From Allosaccharopolyspora coralli (GTDB lineage: Bacteria; Actinomycetota; Actinomycetes; Mycobacteriales; Pseudonocardiaceae): a stretch of 64,000 nucleotides of DNA. Position numbers and translations under genes: made by a program. Below the pieces are notes generated by a model. That model did no database searches, had not been told where the DNA came from, and saw only the letters and a program-made list of their open reading frames with translations. Below are positions 1-8,446 of this stretch, one piece after another (within the stretch, counting starts at the first letter, position 1; every line of letters starts with the position of its first letter). The stretch covers positions 1,240,001 through 1,304,000 of the forward strand of contig NZ_CP045929.1 in assembly GCF_009664835.1 (NCBI RefSeq). Direction: 5' to 3'.

Positions 1-332
1 ACTGCCTTGTGCACGCTGTCGAACATCAGCGGGCTGTCCGCGACGGTGAGCACGACTCGCTCGCTCGTGGCTTCGTCGACGACGATGAACGACCGAGCCC
101 GCAGCCGCTGGTGCAGCCCGGCAGCCTGTTGGTCGACACGGCCGTAGCCCATCAGTCCGCATTCGGCGATCTCACCGGTGGCGTCGGAGATGCCGCGTCC
201 GACGAGCATGGATTCGCCGGACTCTGCCGTCGCCTGTGTCGTCGTGTGCGCCGCGAGCGCGCCGACTCCGACCGCCCCGGCGGTGCCGCGTAGAACGGTG
301 CGTCGACTTGCTGTCCACCCGGGGTGGTCCAT
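1..332 (-). CDS. Neutral ceramidase, N-terminal part (runs off the window)
   Basis: Only the first 110 codons lie in the window; the gene continues beyond base 1. The product would hydrolyse the amide bond of ceramide outside the cell. The start is the ATG at 332 (reverse strand). Residues 10-28 hold a twin-arginine-like stretch (SRRTVLRGTAG) and an alanine-rich hydrophobic segment, so export is likely. The mature part begins with MLVGRGISDATGEIAE, followed by a GYGR.DQQ..GLHQRLRAR segment, which is the hallmark N-terminus of neutral/alkaline ceramidases. It is divergent from the nhaA fusion, with about 146 bp between the starts. Family assignment rests on recall of the N-terminal motif; the catalytic serine region is out of view. 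Confidence 0.72.
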   Translation of the reverse strand, partial: MDHPGWTASRRTVLRGTAGAVGVGALAAHTTTQATAESGESMLVGRGISDATGEIAECGLMGYGRVDQQAAGLHQRLRARSFIVVDEATSERVVLTVADSPLMFDSVHKA

Positions 333-478
333 GCGTTCTCCTCGACCCGACCTAGAAGTGAGCGGTATTCATGTTATTTACCGTGTCGTAGGTCATACTG
401 CAAGAGGCGAACGGCGCAAGCGCGCGCATGGCCCTACGGTGTGCACGTGCCCGAACCCGCACGAGCCACGGGGAGCCG

Positions 479-2353
479 ATGAGCGTGCCGCCCGAGAAGC
501 GACGAACCGTCCCTGCTCGCCCGCAACTCGACGGTCAGTTCACGGCCTCGCTGCGCCGGTTCGCCAGTACCGAGTCGAACAGCGCCGGGCTGCTGCTCGC
601 CGCGACCGTCCTCGCGCTGCTCTGGGCGAACTCCCCCTGGTCGGCCAGCTACTCCGCGTTCTGGGAGACGCCGCTGGCGATGCGGCTCGGTGACGCCGAA
701 CTGAATCTCGACCTGCGGCACTGGGTCAACGACGGGTTGATGGTGTTCTTCTTCTTCGTCGTCGGTCTCGAGGTCAAACGCGAGATCGCCTTGGGGGAGC
801 TGAGTTCGTGGCGCCGATCCGCCGTGCCGCTGTGCGCCGCGATCACCGGGCTCCTGCTGCCTGCCGTGTTGTTCCTCGCGCTCAATCCCAGCGGCGAGCA
901 AGCCGCCGCCTGGGGTGTGGTGATCTCCACGGACACCGCGTTCGTGCTCGGCGCGCTCGCGCTCACGGGGCGACGACAGGCCGCGCGGCTCCGGATCTTC
1001 CTGCTCGCCCTCGCCGTCGCCGACGACGTCGGGGCGCTGTCGATCATCGCGCTGTTCTACACCGAGCGGATCTCGCTCGTGGCGCTCGCGCTGGCAGTGG
1101 CCGGGTTGGTGTCGATGCTCGTCCTGCGCCGGTTCCAGGTGTGGCGCGGGCCCGCGTACTTCGTGCTCGGAGTCGGGATCTGGCTGGCCACCTACGAATC
1201 CGGTGTACACCCCACGATCGCCGGTGTCGTCATCGCTCTGTTCGTCACCGCGCACCCGCCGCGCCGGGAACACGTCGAGGACGCCGCCAAGCTCACCCGC
1301 GCCTACCGGCAGTCGCCCAACCCGGAGTTCGCGCGACAGGCGCGCCTCGGGATCGAACGTTCCGTCGCGCCGAACGATCGCCTGCAGCGCCTGTATCAGC
1401 CCTGGTCGAGTTTCGTCATCGTGCCGATCTTCGCGCTGGCCAACGCGGGGATCGCCATCGACGGCGAGATCGTCCGGGAAGCGTTGCAGTCGCGCCTGAC
1501 CCTCGGTGTGGTCCTCGGCCTGGTCGTGGGCAAGTTCGTCGGCGTGAGCCTCGGCGCGCTCGCCGCCGTCCGCCTCCGGTTCGGCGCCCCGCCACCCGGT
1601 GTCGGGGCGACGGGCTTGGCCGGCGCTGCCGCGCTCTCCGGAATCGGATTCACAATCTCGCTATTCATCGTCGATCTGGCGCTGGACGACCCGGAGCTCG
1701 CGGACGAGGCCAGACTGGGTGTGCTCGCCGGTTCCTTGCTGGCCGCCGTGCTCGGGTGGTCGATCTTGCGTGCGAGCGCACTGCTCGCGCCGCGTTCGGG
1801 GGAGCGCAAGGGCCCGCCCCTGCTGAATCGGCCCGTTGACCCGGATCGCGACCACGTGCGGGGGCGTTCGGACGCGCCGCTGACCCTCGTCGAGTTCGCC
1901 GACTTCGAGTGTCCGTTCTGCGGGCGGGCGACCGGGATGATCGCAGAGCTTCGGGCGCACTACGGTGATCGTCTGCGCTACGTGTTCCGGCACATGCCGC
2001 TGACCGACGTCCACGAGCACGCCGAACTCGCCGCACACGCCGCCGAAGCCGCGGGTGCGCAGGGGCAGTTCTGGGAGATGTTCGACCTGCTGTTCGCGCG
2101 CGCCGACGCGCTGGGCTTCGACGACCTGGTACGGCATGCGCAGACGCTCGATCTGGACCTGGACCGATTCGTGGCGGACCTGCAGCACGAGGTCCACGCC
2201 GCGCGGGTGCACGACGACCTCGCCGATGCCCAGGCCAGCGGAGCGGGTGGAACCCCCACGTTCTACGTCAACGGACGACGCCACGACGGCCCGCACGATG
2301 CGGCGAGCCTCGTGGCCGCGCTCGACGCCGTGGCACCGGAGACTCGTTCGTGA
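479..2353 (+). CDS. nhaA: Na+/H+ antiporter NhaA fused to a DsbA-like thioredoxin domain
   Basis: Membrane antiporter that exchanges Na+ for protons, with an extra C-terminal domain. Residues about 25-420 form the NhaA domain with a dozen hydrophobic helices; the paired aspartates of the ion site are visible in AVADDVGALSIIALFY, and the N-terminal region has FFFFVVGLEVKRE. Residues about 440-624 are a DsbA/thioredoxin-like domain with the CPFC redox motif and a GTPTFYVNG cis-proline loop. I chose the ATG at 479, preceded by GGGGAG, over an upstream ATG at 428 that would add an arginine-rich extension. Family members of this fused type are known in actinobacteria. The thioredoxin part may be catalytic or regulatory; the sequence does not say which. 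Confidence 0.9.
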   Translation: MSVPPEKRRTVPARPQLDGQFTASLRRFASTESNSAGLLLAATVLALLWANSPWSASYSAFWETPLAMRLGDAELNLDLRHWVNDGLMVFFFFVVGLEVKREIALGELSSWRRSAVPLCAAITGLLLPAVLFLALNPSGEQAAAWGVVISTDTAFVLGALALTGRRQAARLRIFLLALAVADDVGALSIIALFYTERISLVALALAVAGLVSMLVLRRFQVWRGPAYFVLGVGIWLATYESGVHPTIAGVVIALFVTAHPPRREHVEDAAKLTRAYRQSPNPEFARQARLGIERSVAPNDRLQRLYQPWSSFVIVPIFALANAGIAIDGEIVREALQSRLTLGVVLGLVVGKFVGVSLGALAAVRLRFGAPPPGVGATGLAGAAALSGIGFTISLFIVDLALDDPELADEARLGVLAGSLLAAVLGWSILRASALLAPRSGERKGPPLLNRPVDPDRDHVRGRSDAPLTLVEFADFECPFCGRATGMIAELRAHYGDRLRYVFRHMPLTDVHEHAELAAHAAEAAGAQGQFWEMFDLLFARADALGFDDLVRHAQTLDLDLDRFVADLQHEVHAARVHDDLADAQASGAGGTPTFYVNGRRHDGPHDAASLVAALDAVAPETRS

Positions 2354-2389
2354 CTGGATCATCGGCTCGGAGGTTCTTAAGCTCGCGGC

Positions 2390-3010
2390 ATGGCCAGGTA
2401 CTACGACGTGCATCCCGACAACCCGCAGCGGCGCACGATCGGCAAGGTTGTCGACCTGCTGCGGCAGGACGGGTTGATCGCGTACCCGACGGACTCGTGC
2501 TTCGCTCTCGGCATCCAGCTCGGCAACCAGAAGGGCATGGACCGGATCCGCTCGATCCGCCGCCTCGACGACAAGCACCACTTCACGTTGATGTGCCAGG
2601 ACTTCTCCCAGCTCGGCCAGTTCGTCCACATCAACAACGCCGTGTTCCGGGCGCTGAAGGCCGCGACCCCCGGCCCGTACACGTTCATCCTGCCCGCCGC
2701 GCGGGACGTTCCCCGCAGGCTGTTGCATCCGAAGAAGAAGACCGTCGGCATCCGGATCCCGCAGCATGTGTTCACGCAGGACCTGCTGGCCGCACTGGGG
2801 GAGCCGCTGCTGTCCTCCACGCTGCTGCTGCCCGATGAGGAAGACCCGCTCACCCAGGGATGGGAGATCAAGGATCGGCTCGACCACGTACTCGACGCCG
2901 TCATCGACTCCGGAGACTGCGGTGTGGAACCGACCACGGTGGTCGACTTCTCCAGCGGCGAGCCCGAGGTCGTCAGGCGCGGAGCAGGCGACCCCGACCG
3001 CTTCGAGTGA
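2390..3010 (+). CDS. YciO/Sua5/YrdC-family protein (threonylcarbamoyl-AMP synthase-like)
   Basis: A 206-residue single-domain protein of the YrdC/Sua5 fold. The N-terminus YYDVHPDNPQRR and GLIAYPTDSCFALG, followed by KHHFTLMCQDFSQL and GPYTFILPA, are typical of the YciO branch. Sua5/YrdC proteins bind ATP and threonine and make threonylcarbamoyl-AMP for the t6A modification of tRNA; YciO proteins share the fold but their physiological role is less certain, so I do not give a tRNA-modification symbol. It begins 36 bp after the nhaA fusion and may be co-transcribed. A palindromic repeat follows its stop and could act as its terminator. Confidence 0.85.
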   Translation: MARYYDVHPDNPQRRTIGKVVDLLRQDGLIAYPTDSCFALGIQLGNQKGMDRIRSIRRLDDKHHFTLMCQDFSQLGQFVHINNAVFRALKAATPGPYTFILPAARDVPRRLLHPKKKTVGIRIPQHVFTQDLLAALGEPLLSSTLLLPDEEDPLTQGWEIKDRLDHVLDAVIDSGDCGVEPTTVVDFSSGEPEVVRRGAGDPDRFE

Positions 3011-3021
3011 GAGAGCAGGAT

Positions 3022-3065
3022 GCGTGAGCCTTTGTGGTTGCTATGACCACCAAAAAGGCTCACGC
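3022..3065. repeat. Dispersed palindrome family A, copy 1
   Basis: A 44-bp imperfect palindrome with arms GCGTGAGCCTTT and AAAGGCTCACGC around GTGGTTGCTATGACCAC. The same unit occurs at 3891, 59566 and 59737. It lies 12 bp after the stop of the YciO-like gene and before the 3' end of the convergent toxin gene, a position suited to a bidirectional terminator or a REP-like element. Confidence 0.85.
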
Positions 3066-3110
3066 CCCCCGTGCGGTGACTGCGCGCGGCGGGCACCTGT
3101 TCCGGGGTCA

Positions 3111-3512
3111 TCAAGCGATGACCTCGAAGGAGCAGCGGGCGCCGCTGGCCGCGGCAAGCTTGCCGTCACTGGTGATCAGTGGACCGTCGAGGCGTTCGGC
3201 CAGCGCGACATACGCGGCGTCGTAGGGGGTCACGTTGTCTTGGAGCTCCCAGACCCGCTGTAACAGCGGAGCCAGCGGCATGCGTCTCATCGGAAAATCC
3301 GCCAGATGCCGCAGTGCGGCAGGTATCACGGCGTGCAGCGCGGGACTGCGGCGGGCCATGCCTCGTAAGGCGGAAACGACCTCAGCATCCACATGGGCGG
3401 GAGCAAACAGGGCGTCGCCTGCGGTCAGGCGTGCCGCGACCACGTCGCGGCGTGAGTCGTCCGCAGCGTAGAAAGCGGTCAGTACGGAAGCGTCGATCAC
3501 GCTGAGGCTCAC
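3111..3512 (-). CDS. VapC-like PIN-domain toxin ribonuclease
   Basis: A 133-residue PIN-domain protein, the expected size for a VapC toxin that cleaves RNA with a metal-bound acidic site. The acidic residues are in place: D7 in VIDASVLTAFY, the glutamate in HVDAEVVSAL near residue 44, and the pair in NVTPYDAAYVALAERL near residues 93-97 followed by ITSD. Its start overlaps the stop of the antitoxin gene by 4 bp, so the pair is translationally coupled. Toxicity and target are not shown by the sequence. Confidence 0.87.
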   Translation of the reverse strand: MSLSVIDASVLTAFYAADDSRRDVVAARLTAGDALFAPAHVDAEVVSALRGMARRSPALHAVIPAALRHLADFPMRRMPLAPLLQRVWELQDNVTPYDAAYVALAERLDGPLITSDGKLAAASGARCSFEVIA

Positions 3513-3739
3513 GACGCTTCGCGGATCTCTCGTACCGCGGCGGTCGCGTCGTCGAGGGTGAGGCCGCTGCCGTGGGGTGGCCGGTAGGAGGCCACGTATT
3601 CGTCCAGGCGGGCAACCTGGGCGACTTCGGTGAGCCGGTCGACGACAAATGCCGAAAGTGACTGCCGGTTCGCCTGGGCGGCCTCAGTGAGCGTGGCGTA
3701 TACGTCGTCCGGTACGTCCCGCAGATTCATCCGTTTCAT
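3509..3739 (-). CDS. FitA/VapB-like antitoxin with ribbon-helix-helix N-terminus
   Basis: A 76-residue partner of the PIN toxin. The N-terminus NLRDVPDDVYATLTEAAQANRQSLSAFVVDRL fits a ribbon-helix-helix DNA-binding fold as in FitA-type antitoxins, and the C-terminal part (from about residue 45) would wrap the toxin active site. It is the first gene of the pair, and such antitoxins normally repress their own promoter. The start could be either of two ATGs three codons apart; the longer one is given. Confidence 0.83.
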   Translation of the reverse strand: MKRMNLRDVPDDVYATLTEAAQANRQSLSAFVVDRLTEVAQVARLDEYVASYRPPHGSGLTLDDATAAVREIREAS

Positions 3740-3890
3740 GGTGCCAGTGTGGCACCACTAGGGGATTCCGGCAACTTCCCACCACGTACCCGCCCGAAGA
3801 CCGAGTAAGCGGCCTCGCCACCGAGAAGTGTGGCGAGGCCAGGCCGTTTTCGCGGGTCAGTGCTGCGCGAGCCGCGAAACTCGCTGTGGC

Positions 3891-3934
3891 GCGTGAGCCT
3901 TTTTGGTGGTCAGGGCCACCACAAAGGCTCACGC
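3891..3934. repeat. Dispersed palindrome family A, copy 2
   Basis: Second 44-bp copy, with arms GCGTGAGCCTTTTTGGTGG and CCACCACAAAGGCTCACGC. It lies between the antitoxin promoter side and the 3' end of the convergently placed membrane-protein gene at 3948, and is inverted relative to copy 1 in its T-rich and A-rich tracts. Confidence 0.85.
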
Positions 3935-3947
3935 CTGCGGGACGCGT

Positions 3948-4301
3948 TCAGGCGGTGGCGAGTGCTGTGGTCGCGACGGTGGCGACCACGACCGTCAGGC
4001 CCACGTCGGCGATGCGGCGCTTGCGTTTCGTTTCCCGCAGCCACGGCAGGTCGGCCCACCGCAACACTGCACCGAATACACCGACTGCCGCGCAGAGGAC
4101 GACGGCGAACCACACCACCACCGGGACGGCCGACCACCACACGTGGACCCGTGCGAACGCGACGAGCGCGATGAGCATGGCGCTGTGGGACAGCAGCGAG
4201 GCTCGGTCGTTCGTGCCGTTGGCGCGCCATGTGCTCACGGTGAGGGAGACCGTGACGACTCCCACGAAGACACACAGCCCGACTTGGAACGCGACACTCA
4301 T
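3948..4301 (-). CDS. Small four-helix membrane protein of unknown function
   Basis: I do not recognise the family. The 117-residue product has four predicted membrane segments (about residues 3-22, 37-53, 57-81 and 97-116) with a basic loop RETKRKRR before the last one. Its ATG overlaps the stop of the serine-hydrolase gene by 4 bp, so it is the last gene of a three-gene operon with an ArsR-like regulator and a penicillin-binding/beta-lactamase-like enzyme. The arrangement suggests a cell-envelope role, but this is inference. Confidence 0.6.
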   Translation of the reverse strand: MSVAFQVGLCVFVGVVTVSLTVSTWRANGTNDRASLLSHSAMLIALVAFARVHVWWSAVPVVVWFAVVLCAAVGVFGAVLRWADLPWLRETKRKRRIADVGLTVVVATVATTALATA

Positions 4302-5380
4302 GGCGACAGTCCCTTCAGGAGTGCGAATCCGACCTCGTCGATGTCGGCTGCGGTGTTGGACAGCACGACGACTCCACGCCCGCGTTCGCGGTCGAGGGTC
4401 ATGATGCTGGAGAACCCGCCTGTTGCGCCGTTGTGCCAGGTCACGCGGCTTCCGTCGCGCTCACTGACGTGCCAAGCGAGGCCGACGTCCGTGCTCGCGC
4501 CGTCGTTCCAGCGCGGGTGCACCGCGTCCATGCCGGGTGCGCTTCCTTCGAGCACGGTCAGGGCGAACCGTGCCATGTCGTCCACAGTGGAGCGAACACC
4601 GCCCGCGGGCGAGTGTCCCGACAGGGTCCACGGCTCCGCGGGATAACCACCTTCGGTGTATCCGGTGAGTGCATCGTCGGGGAGTCCGTCCGGTGTCAGC
4701 GGAACCGTGCTCCTCGGCATGCCGACCACGTCGAACAGCCGTTCTCGCAGCAAGTGCTCGTAGTCGGTGCCCGTCGCCCGAGCGAGTACTTGTCCGAGCA
4801 GAGCCGCACCGAAGTTCGAGTAGCGGTAGTCGCCGCGTCCGTCCAGGCGCGCCGCACCCGCGCGCTCGACGACCTCGTCGGCGGTCGCGGTGTAGGGGTC
4901 GCGGTGCAGCATCGACGCGGCGTAGCTGTTGGCCCAGGCGCCGATTCCCGGTGCCAGACGGGGAAGTCCGGAGCGGTGACTGGCGAGTTCCGCGAGCGTG
5001 ACGTCGCCGACCGGCGTGTCCGACAACGTGGGCACCAGTGCGCCGACTCTCGTGTCCAGCGTGACCTCGCCGCGCTCGACGGCGTCGGCGAGCAAGTGCG
5101 AGGTGAGTACTTTCGTGATCGAGCCGATCTCGTAGGCGGTGTCGTCGTCGGCGCCGAAGTGTGCGGTGCGGACTCGGCCGTTCTCGATCATCGCGACGCT
5201 GACGCGGTCCTTCGTGCCCATGAGCAGCGGACGGGTCGTCTCGATGAGAGCCCGATCGCCGCTGGTGTCGTCGGCCAGCGCGGGTGGCTGCGGCGTTGCG
5301 AACGCGCCGAGCGTGAACACGGACAACGCCGCGGCGATCCCGGTGGCGAGTCGGCGACTCGATCGACCTCGCAAGCTCAT
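4298..5380 (-). CDS. Exported serine hydrolase of the beta-lactamase class C/PBP fold
   Basis: A 360-residue secreted or membrane-anchored enzyme. A signal peptide with RRLATGIAAALSVFTLGAFA spans about residues 9-30. The SxxK nucleophile motif is SITK near residue 87, the second motif YSN is in YRYSNFGAALLG near residue 187, and the third is HNGATGG near residue 316. This fold covers class C beta-lactamases, D-aminopeptidases and esterases, and substrate cannot be told from sequence. It overlaps both neighbours by 4 bp in an operon headed by an ArsR-like regulator. Confidence 0.85.
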   Translation of the reverse strand: MSLRGRSSRRLATGIAAALSVFTLGAFATPQPPALADDTSGDRALIETTRPLLMGTKDRVSVAMIENGRVRTAHFGADDDTAYEIGSITKVLTSHLLADAVERGEVTLDTRVGALVPTLSDTPVGDVTLAELASHRSGLPRLAPGIGAWANSYAASMLHRDPYTATADEVVERAGAARLDGRGDYRYSNFGAALLGQVLARATGTDYEHLLRERLFDVVGMPRSTVPLTPDGLPDDALTGYTEGGYPAEPWTLSGHSPAGGVRSTVDDMARFALTVLEGSAPGMDAVHPRWNDGASTDVGLAWHVSERDGSRVTWHNGATGGFSSIMTLDRERGRGVVVLSNTAADIDEVGFALLKGLSP

Positions 5381-5886
5381 GACGGTCCTCCGGTTGCGGT
5401 GAGGATGACGAGCAGCGGCACGACCCGGTCGGTCGGTACGACGTACTGCCCACGGGAGCGAGCGGTCAGCCAGCGAGCGCCGGTCAACTCGCGGACGTGG
5501 TGGTAGACCTGCCCGCTGGTGCCGACGTCGAGCTGCTGGGTGAGCTCGGCGACGGTGCGGGCGCCGCCCACGACGGCACGCAGGATCGACAGCCGGACCG
5601 GATGGCCGAGCGCGGCGAGTCCGGCCGCGTGTTCGGACCAGTCCTGGTCGAGGAGTTGGTCCGTCGTCGCGCCGTACTGCCAGTCGGCCGGGCCCGACTC
5701 GAGCTCGACGCTGCCGGTGAACAGAACACCCCCGCGCTCCGGCAGCCGTGCTTTCAGCTCGGTGAGCGCCCAGAACGTGTCACCGTCGACCGCTCCCGTC
5801 GGGGGTGTTCGCTGCGGTTCTTCCAGCGCCGCGACGCGCTCTTCGAGTGCCGCGACTCGCTCCTGCAGCTCCCCGTCCTTCGTCAT
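5377..5886 (-). CDS. ArsR-like winged-helix transcriptional regulator with N-terminal coiled coil
   Basis: A 169-residue regulator. Residues 5-23 form a short heptad coiled coil (ELQERVAALEERVAALEE), and residues about 85-165 are a winged helix: GHPVRLSILRAVVGGARTVAELTQQLDVGTSGQVYHHVRELTGARWL. This resembles ArsR-family proteins that lack an obvious cysteine metal site. It leads the operon with the serine hydrolase (4-bp overlap) and probably controls it through the palindrome just upstream. Confidence 0.82.
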   Translation of the reverse strand: MTKDGELQERVAALEERVAALEEPQRTPPTGAVDGDTFWALTELKARLPERGGVLFTGSVELESGPADWQYGATTDQLLDQDWSEHAAGLAALGHPVRLSILRAVVGGARTVAELTQQLDVGTSGQVYHHVRELTGARWLTARSRGQYVVPTDRVVPLLVILTATGGPS

Positions 5887-5903
5887 GACGTAGATAATAC
5901 GGA

Positions 5904-5913
5904 ATTACGTAAT
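5904..5913. promoter_or_regulatory. Palindromic operator candidate between the divergent ArsR-like and TDT genes
   Basis: The perfect 10-bp palindrome ATTACGTAAT lies in an unusually A+T-rich 40-bp stretch 17 bp upstream of the regulator start. A partly matching half (AATAC) stands just before it. It is a reasonable autoregulatory site for the ArsR-like protein; there is no direct proof. Confidence 0.45.
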
Positions 5914-5960
5914 AAAGGCAAGACGTTCGACCCGACTGGCGTGGACGTGCGTCGCGGGCG

Positions 5961-6944
5961 GTGCAAAGGTGGGGTGTGCCAGACGTCGCGAGGTTGTCCC
6001 GCGATCGGCTCCGTGCGCTCCCTCCTGAGGCCGGAGCGGTCGTCATGGGCCTCGGCGTCGTCGCGCTCGACAGCCGGCACCTCGGCTTGCCCGCCGTGTG
6101 GTGGTCGCTGCTCGTCACAGCGGCACTCGCGTGGCTGGTGCTGATGTCGGCTTTCGTGCAGCGCTTCGTCACCGACCGCTCGCGGCTGACCGCGGAAGCC
6201 GCCCGGCCGGCAGCGCTGACGGTCGCGGCCTCCACCGGCGTGCTCGGATTGGGCGCGTGTGCGGTGGGGGCCGGTGTGCTCGCGTCCGGGTTGCTCGTAG
6301 TGGCAGTGGCCTGTTGGCTCGTAGTGCTCCCCAGGGTGCTTGCGGTCGGGTGGCGCCCGGAGGCCGCACCGTTCGTCGGTGGATGGTTCCTGCTCTGTGT
6401 CGCTTCCCAGTCCGTTGCGGCGCTGGCTGCGCACCTTGCGGTGCTCACCCGCGCGGTGTGGCTGCTGCCGCTGAGCGCTGCGGCGATGCTGGTCGGGCTC
6501 GCGTTGTACTGGTTCGTGCTGAGCCGCTTCGACCTGCGGCAGATCCGAACCGGACAGGGTGATCACTGGGTCGCCGGTGGCGCGCTGGCCATCTCGGTCG
6601 TTTCCATCGCGAGCCTCACCGAGGCGCTACGCGATCTGCATGTCGCGGAGTTCTTCGCCGTGATCGGAACCGCAGCCGCACTCGTGCTCCTGACGGCGAC
6701 CGTCTGTTGGTACCTGGTGTTGCTCGTCGCCGAGTGCGTGACACCCCGGCTGCGCTACGACCTGCGTCGCTGGGCCACGGTGTTCCCGCTCGGGATGACC
6801 TGCGCAGCCGGTTCCGCTACGGCCACCGTCTCCGGCGTCACGGCGTTGTCCGTGGGGGCACAGGTGCTGTTCTGGCCCGCATTGATCGTGCTGTGTCTGA
6901 CCGGCTGGGGCGCCCTCCGCCGGGTGTGGACCTCACCGAGGTGA
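5961..6944 (+). CDS. TDT/SLAC1-family membrane transporter (TehA-like)
   Basis: A 327-residue protein with about ten membrane helices. The C-terminal RRWATVFPLGMTCAAGSAT matches the conserved W..vFPlG motif of the tellurite-resistance/dicarboxylate transporter (TDT) family that includes TehA, Mae1 and SLAC1 anion channels, and the N-terminal PPEAGAVVMG is also typical. Substrate is unknown: dicarboxylate, nitrate, chloride and sulfite are all known in the family. The GTG start at 5961 is used; a second GTG five codons on is also possible. It is divergent from the ArsR-led operon. Confidence 0.75.
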   Translation: MQRWGVPDVARLSRDRLRALPPEAGAVVMGLGVVALDSRHLGLPAVWWSLLVTAALAWLVLMSAFVQRFVTDRSRLTAEAARPAALTVAASTGVLGLGACAVGAGVLASGLLVVAVACWLVVLPRVLAVGWRPEAAPFVGGWFLLCVASQSVAALAAHLAVLTRAVWLLPLSAAAMLVGLALYWFVLSRFDLRQIRTGQGDHWVAGGALAISVVSIASLTEALRDLHVAEFFAVIGTAAALVLLTATVCWYLVLLVAECVTPRLRYDLRRWATVFPLGMTCAAGSATATVSGVTALSVGAQVLFWPALIVLCLTGWGALRRVWTSPR

Positions 6945-6980
6945 CCGGCGGGGGCGGACTCGCGACCCCGCCGGTCGTGG

Positions 6981-8195
6981 TCAGGCGGCGATGCTGCTGT
7001 GCGGGTCGATGACGTACTTCTTGGCGGCGCCCTGGTCGAACTGCTGGTAGCCGGTGGGCGCGTCGTCGAGCGTGATCACCGTGGCGTTGACGGCCTTGGC
7101 GATCTGCGCCTTGTCGCTGAGGATGAGGTTCATCAGCTGCCGGTTGTACTGCTTGACCGGGCACTGTCCGGTGACGAAGTAGTGCGACTTCGCCCAGCCG
7201 AGGCCGAGCCGCACTCCGATCTGGCCGACCTGCGCGTTCTCGTCGACGCCGCCGGGGTCCCCGGTGACGTAGAGGCCTGGAATGCCCAGGCCGGCGCCTG
7301 CCCGCGCGACGTTCATGATGTCGTTGAGCACCGTCGCAGGCGCCTCGCTCGCGCCCTTGCCGTGGCCGCGTGCCTCGAACCCGACGGCGTCGACGGCGGC
7401 GTCGACCTCGGGCTCGCCGAGGATGCCTTCGATGAGGTCGGGCAGCGGCGTGCCCTGGCTGAGGTCGACGGTCTCGCACCCGAAGCTGCGCGCCTGCGTG
7501 AGGCGGTCGGCGACCATGTCGCCGACGATCACCACCGAGGCTCCGAGGCATTGCGCGGCGTGGGCGGCAGCGAGGCCGACCGGCCCGGCACCGGCGACGT
7601 ACACAGTGGACCCGGTTGTGACGCCCGCCGTGTAGGCGCCGTGGTATCCCGTGGGAAAGATGTCCGAGAGCATTGTCAGGTCCAAGATCTTCTCGAGGGC
7701 CTGGTCCCGGTCGGGGAACTTCAGCAGGTTGAAGTCCGCGTAGGGCACCATCACGTACTCGGCCTGCCCCCCGATCCAGCCGCCCATGTCGACGTAACCA
7801 TAGGCGGCTCCCGCGCGAGCCGGGTTGACGTTGAGGCAGATGCCGGTCTTGCCCTCGTCGCACATGCGGCAGCGTCCGCAGGCGATGTTGAACGGCACCG
7901 AGCACACGTCGCCTTCCTTGACGAACAGCACGTCGTCGCCTGCCTCGACGACCTCTCCGGTGATCTCGTGACCGAGCGTCTGTCCGACAGGCGCAGTCGT
8001 GCGCCCGCGCACCATGTGCTGGTCGCTGCCGCAGATGTTCGTGGAGACGAGTTTGAGAATCGCCGCGTGGGGAGCCTTGCGCTTGACGCCGAACCCGGTG
8101 GCGACCTCGTCCGGGATCTCCAACTTCGGATAGTCGATCGTCTCGACACTGACCGAACCCGGTCCCTGGTAGACGACCACGCGGTTGCCTGGCAT
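6981..8195 (-). CDS. fdhA: Zinc-dependent formaldehyde dehydrogenase, glutathione-independent type
   Basis: A 404-residue medium-chain dehydrogenase that oxidises formaldehyde with NAD+. The catalytic zinc region is CGSDQHMVRGRTTAPVGQTLGHE near residues 47-67, and the structural zinc cysteines are in CGRCRMCDEGKTGIC near residues 97-111. The NAD-binding GAGPVGLAAA follows near 180. The long insert DAVGFEARGHG and the ending near YVIDPH are typical of the Pseudomonas putida-type enzyme, which keeps its cofactor tightly bound. The ATG at 8195 follows GAGGGAG and is chosen over an upstream ATG that would add 51 unlikely residues. Confidence 0.88.
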   Translation of the reverse strand: MPGNRVVVYQGPGSVSVETIDYPKLEIPDEVATGFGVKRKAPHAAILKLVSTNICGSDQHMVRGRTTAPVGQTLGHEITGEVVEAGDDVLFVKEGDVCSVPFNIACGRCRMCDEGKTGICLNVNPARAGAAYGYVDMGGWIGGQAEYVMVPYADFNLLKFPDRDQALEKILDLTMLSDIFPTGYHGAYTAGVTTGSTVYVAGAGPVGLAAAHAAQCLGASVVIVGDMVADRLTQARSFGCETVDLSQGTPLPDLIEGILGEPEVDAAVDAVGFEARGHGKGASEAPATVLNDIMNVARAGAGLGIPGLYVTGDPGGVDENAQVGQIGVRLGLGWAKSHYFVTGQCPVKQYNRQLMNLILSDKAQIAKAVNATVITLDDAPTGYQQFDQGAAKKYVIDPHSSIAA

Positions 8196-8357
8196 GAGTT
8201 CTCCCTCCTCACCCGCGCCCGGATCGGGACGCGAGCCGGTGTAGCCGGTCATGGTCCCGGCGACGACGGGCGGGTCGTTCAACCCGCAACGACGCGCGCA
8301 TTCATGGTCCCGCGCACTCGCGTCGATGGCGAGCCACGAATGGGTCATGCCAGTGGA

Positions 8358-8404
8358 GCGAACGGCACTCTCGCCCCACGAGACGAGGCGAAAGTGCCGT
8401 TCGC
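8358..8404. repeat. Dispersed palindrome family B, copy 1
   Basis: A 47-bp palindrome with arms GCGAACGGCACTCTCGCC and GGCGAAAGTGCCGTTCGC, between the divergent fdhA and thioesterase genes. Copies occur at 10808, 44760 and 44826. It is unusual here in lying at two 5' ends, not after a stop codon. Confidence 0.85.
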
Positions 8405-8446
8405 GCTTCGGAGGGGTGAGATCGACGGTGCTGCTACCGTCCGGCC

